NCBI GenBank assembly: GCA_036260075.1
Contig: DATAAM010000021.1
Coordinates: forward strand, 1 to 25,835
Direction of reading: 5' to 3'
Origin: DATAAM01 sp036260075
GTDB lineage: Bacteria > Actinomycetota > Acidimicrobiia > Acidimicrobiales > JAHWLA01
DNA length: 25,835 nucleotides
The notes beneath the pieces were generated by a model. That model made no database searches and was not told the origin of the DNA. It saw only the letters and a program-made list of their open reading frames with translations. A program made the position numbers and the translations under genes. Positions 20,954 through 25,835 of the stretch are shown piece after piece. Position 1 is the first letter of the stretch. Each line of letters opens with the position of its first letter.

Positions 20954-21433
20954 GTGCCGCCCAAGGGGACGAAGCTCGTCGCCCAGAACCGCAAGGCCCG
21001 CCACGACTACGAGGTGCTGGAGACCTGGGAGTGCGGCATCGTGCTCGTGGGCAGCGAGGTGAAGTCGCTGCGCGACGGAAAGGTGCAGCTGCGCGACTCG
21101 TACGCGCGGGTGGAGGACGGCGAGGTGTGGCTGCACGGCGTGCACGTGGCGCCGTACGCCTTCGCCACGGGGTTCGGCGCCCACGACCCCGAGCGCAAGC
21201 GGAAGCTGCTGCTGAACCGCCGCGAGATCGCCGAGCTGCACGCCCGCACGCAGCAGGAGCCGCTGACGCTGGTGCCGTTGTCGATCTACTTCAAGGAGGG
21301 CCGCGCGAAGGTGGAGCTGGCCTTGGCCCGGGGCCGCAAGCGGTACGACAAGCGGCATGCCATCGCAGAGCGGGACGCCGCGCGCGAAGCTGCCCGCGCC
21401 GCGTCGAACAGGGGGCGCGGCCGGGAGGACTGA
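20954..21433 (+). CDS. smpB: SsrA-binding protein SmpB
   Basis: The protein has 159 residues from GTG at 20954. Family motifs: VAQNRKARHDYEVLETWECGIVL, GSEVKSLRDGKVQLRDSY, the HGVHVAPYAFA strand, and RKRKLLLNRREI. The decoding tail is IYFKEGRAKVELALARGRKRYDKR, then a helix rich in R, A and E. SmpB binds the tRNA-like part of tmRNA and places it in the empty A site of stalled ribosomes. Its RNA partner ssrA is encoded 0.7 kb downstream on the same strand, with one gene between them. The start lies 8 bases after a TACCGT box, without a Shine-Dalgarno. Confidence 0.97.
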   Translation: MPPKGTKLVAQNRKARHDYEVLETWECGIVLVGSEVKSLRDGKVQLRDSYARVEDGEVWLHGVHVAPYAFATGFGAHDPERKRKLLLNRREIAELHARTQQEPLTLVPLSIYFKEGRAKVELALARGRKRYDKRHAIAERDAAREAARAASNRGRGRED

Positions 21434-21448
21434 CGGAGGGGGGTGGCA

Positions 21449-22045
21449 GTGCCGGCATTGCTCGACCACGACCTGCTGGTGATCAGCCAGAAGGCGAAGC
21501 TCATCGAGCTGACCAACGAGTACCGCGTGCGCGACGAGCACGGCACCGACGTCGGGCTCATCCGCCAGGAGGGTCAGTCGAAGACGCGGAAGCTGCTGCG
21601 GCTGGTCACCTCGGTCGACCAGTTCCTCGGCGTGTCGCTGATGGTGTACGACGCCGACGGGCGGGCCGTGGTGGGTCTGCGACGGCCGCCGAAGCTGCTG
21701 AAGTCCCGCATCGAAGTGACGGACGGGGCGGGCGCGGTCGTGGGTCGGATCGTGCAGCAGAACGTCGTCGGCAGGATCCGCTTCGCGCTGGAGGACGCCG
21801 ACGGGGGCCCGCTCGGCGAGATCCGGGCGGAGAACTGGCGGGCGTGGGACTTCTCGGTGGTCGGCCCGGACGGCACCGAGGTGGGCCGGGTGACGAAGAA
21901 GTGGGCAGGCCTGGGCCACGAGCTGCTCACGACGGCGGACAACTACGTGCTGGAGATCCGGCCGGGCGTCGCCGGCCCGCTGCGCCTCCTGCTCCTGGCC
22001 GCCGCCGCCGGGATCGACACCGCCCTCAAGCAGGACAGCAACTGA
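21449..22045 (+). CDS. LURP-one/phospholipid-scramblase-like protein
   Basis: The protein has 198 residues from GTG at 21449 (GGAGG 9 bases upstream); GTG at 21443 is only 3 bases from the same site and less likely. The sequence is a run of beta strands with a regular DADG/DGxG turn pattern (MVYDADGRAVVGLRR, VTDGAGAVVGRIVQQ, LEDADGGPLGEIRAENW, VVGPDGTEVGRVTKKW), ending in a helix (PLRLLLLAAAAGIDTAL). This is the tubby-like barrel of the LURP-one-related/scramblase superfamily. Bacterial members have no settled function; lipid or membrane contact through the C-terminal helix is a guess. It sits between smpB and ssrA and is probably co-transcribed with smpB. Confidence 0.7.
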   Translation: MPALLDHDLLVISQKAKLIELTNEYRVRDEHGTDVGLIRQEGQSKTRKLLRLVTSVDQFLGVSLMVYDADGRAVVGLRRPPKLLKSRIEVTDGAGAVVGRIVQQNVVGRIRFALEDADGGPLGEIRAENWRAWDFSVVGPDGTEVGRVTKKWAGLGHELLTTADNYVLEIRPGVAGPLRLLLLAAAAGIDTALKQDSN

Positions 22046-22137
22046 CCTCGGGGCCCCCGTTCAGCCGGTTCTGGCGGACGGATCCCGTCACCTGTGCCGG
22101 GATTCGTCCCTCAGAACGAGTCCGGCACGGACCGAGA

Positions 22138-22143
22138 TACCCT
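22138..22143 (+). promoter_or_regulatory. Candidate -10 box of ssrA
   Basis: TACCCT lies 18 bases before the mature 5' end of tmRNA, which would give a short leader for RNase P to remove. No clear -35 is visible. The TTGACA at 22155-22160 is too close to the mature RNA to serve as its -35. Confidence 0.35.
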
Positions 22144-22161
22144 GGAGCAGCACATTGACAC

Positions 22162-22508
22162 GGGGGTGATCGGCTTCGACTTCGGTGGTCGAGGCAGGAG
22201 AAGCGAGCCGTGGTCTCCGGATCCACGTTAAAGAGCCGGAACCAAAAACAAATGCCGGCCATGAGCCTGCACTCGCTGCCTAAACAGTAGCGACGGTCGC
22301 CCGGTCCTAGCCCTGCGGACCGGATGCGAACGCCATCTTGTAGGGCTTACCTGGCGCCTTCGTCGGCGAGGCGCTCGGGACAATCAGCCGACTGGGGTCT
22401 CTCACCGTTGCCGGTGGTGAGGTGAGGCCCGAGATCCAAGCACCGGCTGCGCTCGGAGAAGGCCTGCTGAGAAGCTGAAGGACGCGGGTTCGATTCCCGC
22501 CACCTCCA
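22162..22508 (+). ncRNA. ssrA: Transfer-messenger RNA (tmRNA)
   Basis: The 347-base RNA begins GGGGGTGATCGGCTTCGAC and ends with GGTTCGATTCCCGCC followed by CACCTCC and discriminator A. The acceptor arms 22162-22168 and 22501-22507 pair over 7 bp with one G-U. CCA is not encoded. The T-arm GCGGG/CCCGC with loop TTCGATT is standard. The internal reading frame ends in codons for ALAA and TAA (stop at 22281-22283). tmRNA with SmpB rescues ribosomes stalled on broken mRNA and adds a degradation tag. The last 40 bases resemble a tRNA gene by themselves, but the 5' half is that of tmRNA. Confidence 0.96.
22254..22283 (+). other. tmRNA proteolysis-tag reading frame (AGHEPALAA)
   Basis: Reading back from TAA at 22281-22283 gives GCC GGC CAT GAG CCT GCA CTC GCT GCC, encoding AGHEPALAA. 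GCC at 22254 is taken as the resume codon because most tags begin with Ala and the A-rich stretch just upstream (AACCAAAAACAAAT) resembles the usual resume-site context. An earlier resume would add N or TN. The ALAA end is the signal recognised by ClpX and ClpP. The tag is short and lacks the aromatic residue (as in YALAA) seen in E. coli and mycobacteria. Confidence 0.75.
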
Positions 22509-22513
22509 CTGGT

Positions 22514-22552
22514 CGCCTGACCTGCGTCTTCGTTGCAGTCAGGCGGTCTTTG
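22514..22552 (+). terminator. Intrinsic terminator of ssrA
   Basis: CGCCTGAC (22514-22521) and GTCAGGCG (22538-22545) pair over 8 bp, and CTGC/GCAG continue the stem inside around a TTCG-containing loop. GTCTTTG follows as a modest T-rich tail. It starts 6 bases after the mature tmRNA end. Confidence 0.75.
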
Positions 22553-22587
22553 TACGAACACTCGGGGCAACCCTCTGTCCGGACGAG

Positions 22588-22890
22588 TCAGTTGTCGACA
22601 GTGATCCCGACGAGTTCGATTGCCCCGTCGGTCATGAGGATCCCGTAGACGGCAAACGCCTGGACGAGAAGCCCAGCGGCAATCAGTACTCGTCCCGTCG
22701 GAGTGCCGTTGATGAACTCTGGCAGACCGTCAAAGTCTGTGGCGAACCGCTCCACAACGGCGGGAAGCTCGATCACGACGAAGTCGGCTGCGGAAGGCTC
22801 TCCAGACGGCCCTCGCTCCGAGCCGAGCAGGGCGTCGAGTTGATCGAAGAAACCAGCAGAGACGCGAACGACCCGCCGGTCAGCCGCCAT
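22588..22890 (-). CDS. Small RelE/ParE-like protein, candidate toxin
   Basis: The protein has 100 residues from ATG at 22890, which overlaps the end of the upstream gene by 11 bases. The order of elements fits a RelE/ParE-type fold: an N-terminal strand and helix (RRVVRVSAGFFDQLDALL), a variable loop, a strand and helix (ADFVVIELPAVVERFATDFDG), then a terminal sheet (GRVLIAAGLLVQAFAVYGIL, then DGAIELVGITVD). The spacing of R, Y and the last VGITVD strand is typical. No exact family was recognised and catalytic residues cannot be assigned. Gene order (64-residue protein first, overlapping) and size support a type II toxin-antitoxin module. It is in a region between ssrA and an orphan secreted gene, where mobile small modules often sit. 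Confidence 0.6.
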   Translation of the reverse strand: MAADRRVVRVSAGFFDQLDALLGSERGPSGEPSAADFVVIELPAVVERFATDFDGLPEFINGTPTGRVLIAAGLLVQAFAVYGILMTDGAIELVGITVDN

Positions 22891-23074
22891 CGGTCTGACG
22901 GGCGATGACTCCGTGTTCCTCAAGCAGCGCACGCCCCTTGGCCCGCACCTTGGCGAGGAATTCCGGGGAGACCTGCGAGAGGTCCGTGACGACACGCTCA
23001 GCGAAGATGCGCTGACGTTCCTCGGGCGTGAGCGCCTCCAGTTCAGCGGCCGTCCAGAGCTTCTCGTCAGCCAT
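22880..23074 (-). CDS. Small acidic/basic helical protein, candidate antitoxin
   Basis: The protein has 64 residues from ATG at 23074. It is wholly helical in appearance: an acidic first half (MADEKLWTAAELEALTPEER) and a second half with VVTDLSQVSPEFLAKVRAKG and a polar tail. Similar short proteins with the LTPEERQ and VxTDLxxVxPEFLxxVR pattern occur before RelE-like genes in actinobacteria; this is from memory, not a search. It has no evident DNA-binding motif. A TACCCT box 7 bases before the ATG and no Shine-Dalgarno suggest a leaderless mRNA. Pairing with the overlapping downstream gene is the main evidence for an antitoxin role. Confidence 0.6.
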   Translation of the reverse strand: MADEKLWTAAELEALTPEERQRIFAERVVTDLSQVSPEFLAKVRAKGRALLEEHGVIARQTDGG

Positions 23075-23081
23075 GCGTACG

Positions 23082-23087
23082 AGGGTA
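23082..23087 (-). promoter_or_regulatory. Candidate -10 box of the small toxin-antitoxin-like pair
   Basis: TACCCT on the minus strand stands 7 bases before the ATG of the 64-residue gene. It is the same hexamer as that before ssrA. No -35 was seen. Confidence 0.4.
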
Positions 23088-23498
23088 CTGCGAGGTGGTC
23101 GGACGCCCGTGGCACGCCTTCGCCAGCCGGTCGCCGGAGTCGCCCCAGGTTGCGGCGGCCAGCCAACCTCCGTCACCGGTCGCCGTCGCCTCGGCGGAGC
23201 GCGGCGTTCGGCTCGCTCAACTCGATCACCGTTCCCGTGACCAGCGGCCACCAGGTGTTAGTACAAAGAAAAGTCACGTCCACCACGCCGCTGACCTGCG
23301 GTTTCGCGCGAGCCTGGGTTGCCATTGCGCGACACGTGCCTTCACCGAATGTCATCGTGAAGCCCGCACGAACTCGTGGATTGCGCGCCGTTGCCGGAAC
23401 GCGCGCCCCGAGGGGCGTGCCCGCCGTTCGCGCAAAGCCACCCTAGAGACGTTGTCGCAGTCGGCGGAATAGGCCACTTGGTCGATGTTCGAGGCTTC
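23088..23498. other. Intergenic stretch with no supported gene
   Basis: About 410 bases between the divergent small pair and the exported protein. Short open frames exist on both strands (for example 60 codons on the minus strand at 23173-23355) but none shows family motifs, a signal peptide or a ribosome site. Base composition is more mixed than in neighbouring genes, with an AT-richer patch around 23255-23275. A small hairpin at 23401-23420 (GCGCGCCC/GGGCGTGC type) is the only structure noticed. It could hold promoters for both flanking units or remnants of lost genes. Confidence 0.5.
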
Positions 23499-24047
23499 AT
23501 GTTGGGGTCAACTGCCGCCATGGCAACCAACGCGTCGAGATCAAACCAAGTGCGGCGGGCGGCGACCATTGCGGCCGCCCTCCTGACAGCGCTGTCCCTG
23601 GCGGTGCCCGCATCGGCGGGCGGAACCTACGACGCCAACCGCCAAGTCGTCCGGGGTGGCTGGGTGAGCCCTACCTGCGTCTTCACCGACTACAACCCGG
23701 TCACCGGCGCATTCCGGTGCACATCGAGCACCACGTGGACGGGTACGTGGACCGGCGCGACCGTCGTGGAGGGCGAAGGGACGTTCGACGTGATGACGGG
23801 AAGCGGCTCCGGCACGATCGAAGAGACCTTCGTCGGTCGGGCGGCCGACGGCACGACAGGGACGTTGCAGTTCACCGAAGCCTGGGTGGCCGACGGGCCT
23901 TCGCTGACGATCCACATCGATGGCCGCATCGTGGCGGGCACTGGCGACTGGATCGGAGCCACCGGTCGGGTCTCGTTCGACGGAACCATGGCGAGCGGGT
24001 CCGGCTTCGGCGGCTACGTCGGCTCCTGGACTCGGCCGAAACACTGA
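23499..24047 (+). CDS. Exported beta-barrel-like protein of unknown function
   Basis: From ATG at 23499 (GAGG four bases upstream) the protein has 182 residues; ATG at 23520 would give 175 and a shorter n-region. A signal peptide is clear (NQVRRAATIAAALLTALSLA, then VPASAGG). The mature part of about 145 residues is a series of strands with Gly turns: TWTGTWTGATVVEGEGTFDV, GSGSGTIEETFVG, GTLQFTEAW, LTIHIDGRIVAGTGDWIGAT and GRVSFDGTMASGSGFGGYVG. The repeated G-T-G-D-x-x-G-A-T-G-R turn is like that of allene-oxide-cyclase/dirigent-type or DUF3224-type barrels, but I cannot name the family. Two Cys residues in the mature part (PTCVF and FRCTS) could form a disulfide. It ends 58 bases before the regulator gene. 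Confidence 0.72.
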   Translation: MLGSTAAMATNASRSNQVRRAATIAAALLTALSLAVPASAGGTYDANRQVVRGGWVSPTCVFTDYNPVTGAFRCTSSTTWTGTWTGATVVEGEGTFDVMTGSGSGTIEETFVGRAADGTTGTLQFTEAWVADGPSLTIHIDGRIVAGTGDWIGATGRVSFDGTMASGSGFGGYVGSWTRPKH

Positions 24048-24105
24048 GGTGCTGGGTGCGCGACCATCAGTAGATCTCGGGCAACGTCCCCGCTGGGGAG
24101 AACCA

Positions 24106-25835
24106 GTGAGCAGTGACGCAGCGGACCGGGGCGAGACCTTCTCCCTCCCGGCGGGCACGGTGACGTTCCTCCTCAGCGAGGTTGCCGGACCCGTTGGTGA
24201 CTGTGAAGAAGATCCCCAGGCGATGGTGAAGGCTCTTGCCCGCCACGACGACCTGCTCGCGGACGCGGTGGGCCGACACGGCGGCGTCCGGCCAGTAGGG
24301 CAAGGAGAGGGCAACACCGCCATCGCCGCGTTCTCGCGCGCGTCGGACGCGCTGGCAGCCGCAGTCGAGCTGCAAGTCGCCCTCCGCGTCGAGCCCTGGC
24401 CATCGGGTGCCGCCGTCACCGTGCGCATCGGCCTCCACACCGGCGAAGCGCAGTTGCGGGACGACGGCAACTACTTCGGGCAAGCGGTCAACCGATGTGC
24501 CCGACTGCGCGCCTTGGCCCACGGCGGCCAAGTCGTGGTTTCCCGCCCCGTGCACGACTTGGTGGCCGACCGCCTCCCAGCGGGGGTCGAATTGCGGGAT
24601 CTCGGCAGCCACCGCTTGCGGGACCTCGGCCGCCCGGAGCACGTGTTCCAGGTCGTGCACCCCGGGCTGCGTGACGACTTCCCGCCTCTGTTGTCACTCG
24701 ACGCCGTCGCCAACAACCTGCCACTCCAGCTCACCACGTTTGTCGGGAGGGACAGGGAGCTGCAGGAGTTGCGGCGGCTCATGGACGGCGAGCGCATCGT
24801 GACGCTGACCGGCTCGGGCGGCTGCGGCAAGACCCGGCTCGCGCTCCAGGCGGCGGTGGAACGGCTCGATCGACACCCCGACGGTGTCTGGTTCGTTGAG
24901 CTGGCGCCGATGGGCGACGCCACGTCGGTAGCCCGTGTCGTCGCCGCCGCCCTCCGGATTGCCGAGGAACCCGATCGTCCGTTGACGTTCACGTTGGCCG
25001 ATCGCCTTCACGACCGCGACCTCCTCGTCGTATTCGACAACTGCGAGCACGTGTTGACGGAGGTCGCCTCGCTGGCCGACACCTTGCTGCGGTCCTGCCC
25101 CCGGTTGCGACTGGTCGCCACGAGCCGCCAACCCCTGAACGTCGCCGGGGAGGCACCGTGGCGGGTGCCGTCGCTCGACCTCCCTCTGGCCGGCGACGAC
25201 GAGCCCGAGCCGGTGCATGCGCTCGAGAAGTACGACGCAGTGCGGCTGTTCGTCGACCGGGCCACCCGAGCCCGATCGAACTTCCGATTGACCAGGCGGA
25301 ACGTCGCCGCAGTGGTGCACCTGTGCCGTCGCGTGGATGGGATCCCCCTCGCCATCGAGCTCGCGGCCGCACGGACGCGAACGCTCACCCCGCACCAGAT
25401 CCTCCGCGGCCTCGACGACCGTTTCCGATTGCTGACCGGCGGCGCGGGAACCCTGCTCCCCCGCCAGCAGACGCTGCGGGCATCGGTCGATTGGAGCCAC
25501 GATCTCCTGGACGAGCGCGAACGGACCTTGTTCCGACGGCTCTCGACGTTCGCAGGTGGTTTTACGCTTGATGCGGCGAAGGCGGTGTGCACCGGGGAAG
25601 GGCTCGATGAGTCCGACATCCTCGACGTGCTGTCGAACCTCGTGGACCGTTCACTCGTGCTGCTCGACGACACCGGTTGCGAACCTCGCTTCGTCATCCT
25701 CGAGACGATCAGGGAGTACGGCCGTGAACGGCTGGAAGCCGTCGGCGAAGATGTCCAGTTCCGCGACCGTCACCTCGATCATTTCGCCACGCTCGCCGGC
25801 GAGGCCGCGCCATCGCTCCTTACCGGGGAACAGGC
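24106..25835 (+). CDS. Class III cyclase-like domain fused to a STAND-type ATPase regulator (3' part outside window)
   Basis: I translated this from GTG at 24106 (GGGGAG five bases upstream); 576 residues are in the window. Residues 16-186 are a nucleotide-cyclase homology domain (GTVTFLLSEVAG; VRPVGQGEGNTAIAAFSRA; VRIGLHTGEAQ; GNYFGQAVNRCARLRA). Positions that normally hold the two metal-binding Asp are E25 and N70, so cyclase activity is doubtful. A P-loop ATPase follows: TTFVGRDRELQELRRL (211-226), Walker A GSGGCGKT (236-243), Walker B LLVVFDNCEH (306-315), and ATSRQPL with VDGIPLAIELAAAR, as in AfsR/MalT-like STAND proteins. The later part (FRRLSTFAGGFTLDAA, YGRERLE) is a winged-helix/helical region. 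In the family a repeat or LuxR-type DNA-binding end often follows; here it is outside the window. Confidence 0.88.
   Translation, partial: MSSDAADRGETFSLPAGTVTFLLSEVAGPVGDCEEDPQAMVKALARHDDLLADAVGRHGGVRPVGQGEGNTAIAAFSRASDALAAAVELQVALRVEPWPSGAAVTVRIGLHTGEAQLRDDGNYFGQAVNRCARLRALAHGGQVVVSRPVHDLVADRLPAGVELRDLGSHRLRDLGRPEHVFQVVHPGLRDDFPPLLSLDAVANNLPLQLTTFVGRDRELQELRRLMDGERIVTLTGSGGCGKTRLALQAAVERLDRHPDGVWFVELAPMGDATSVARVVAAALRIAEEPDRPLTFTLADRLHDRDLLVVFDNCEHVLTEVASLADTLLRSCPRLRLVATSRQPLNVAGEAPWRVPSLDLPLAGDDEPEPVHALEKYDAVRLFVDRATRARSNFRLTRRNVAAVVHLCRRVDGIPLAIELAAARTRTLTPHQILRGLDDRFRLLTGGAGTLLPRQQTLRASVDWSHDLLDERERTLFRRLSTFAGGFTLDAAKAVCTGEGLDESDILDVLSNLVDRSLVLLDDTGCEPRFVILETIREYGRERLEAVGEDVQFRDRHLDHFATLAGEAAPSLLTGEQ

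Noticed and set aside
22440..22508. A separate tRNA gene at the T-arm-like sequence GGTTCGATTCCCGCC
   Set aside because: There is no D-arm or anticodon arm. The acceptor partner lies 340 bases upstream and the tag frame is between, so it is the 3' end of tmRNA.
22307..22570. An 87-codon minus-strand open frame
   Set aside because: It is antisense to the tmRNA and its terminator and has no family features.
22509..23087. An integrated element using ssrA as attachment site
   Set aside because: No integrase gene and no repeat of the tmRNA 3' end were seen downstream within the window.
23173..23355. A 60-codon minus-strand open frame in the gene-free stretch
   Set aside because: No ribosome site, no promoter box and no recognisable motif; its composition is somewhat less biased than other shadows, so it was noted but not annotated.

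Overview
The window comes from a high-GC actinobacterium, and the gene set fits the class Acidimicrobiia best. This is an inference from three things: dense high-GC coding with many GTG starts, a mec-cysO-cysM / murI-phosphodiesterase-rph-rdgB block ordered as in Mycobacterium, and secreted proteins ending in GYW...DGG...FGDA repeats. No 16S gene or other direct marker of taxonomy is present.

Layout. (1) Positions 1-11010, minus strand: an envelope and surface-glycan region. An ABC exporter (Wzm permease, Wzt ATPase with an extra C-terminal domain) leads a tightly packed, probably single transcription unit. It continues with a methyltransferase-like protein, three paralogous family-4 glycosyltransferases and a fourth, unrelated GT4. 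Beyond it lie two exported enzymes, a subtilisin-like protease and a PGRP-type amidase cut by the window edge, which share the same C-terminal repeat. (2) Positions 11165-12922: a fumarylacetoacetate-hydrolase-family enzyme, ClpP and tRNA-Leu(UAG). (3) Positions 12985-13528: a YgiT-type zinc-finger gene and a frameshifted DUF4258 gene, a toxin-antitoxin-like pair. (4) Positions 13677-16368, plus strand: a small secreted protein with a sortase-like signal, a polyprenyl-phosphate sugar transferase and a D-threonine-aldolase-like PLP enzyme. (5) Positions 16354-20926, minus strand: rdgB, rph, a metallo-beta-lactamase-fold cAMP phosphodiesterase candidate and murI, then cysM, cysO and mec, which form a protein-thiocarboxylate cysteine pathway. 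(6) Positions 20954-22552, plus strand: smpB, a LURP-one/scramblase-like gene and the tmRNA gene ssrA with its terminator, so both partners of trans-translation are present. ClpP in region 2 is the kind of protease that would degrade the tagged products. (7) Positions 22588-25835: a small overlapping gene pair resembling a toxin-antitoxin module, an exported barrel-like protein, and the start of a cyclase-domain/STAND ATPase regulator cut by the window end.

How the genes work together. The exporter, methyltransferase and glycosyltransferases look like an ABC-dependent polysaccharide pathway in which a capped chain end may be recognised by Wzt. The sugar transferase 3 kb away could start such a chain, but this is not shown. 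The Mec/CysO/CysM set makes cysteine from O-phosphoserine in mycobacteria. Here CysO carries two residues after its Gly-Gly, so it probably needs trimming. Several genes have a TAnnnT-like box 6-10 bases before the start codon, which suggests leaderless mRNAs.

No IS element, prophage, CRISPR array or replication origin was seen. The most unusual parts are the triplicated glycosyltransferases with the capping/export genes, the repeat module shared by two exported enzymes, the extended CysO tail and the two small toxin-antitoxin-like pairs.
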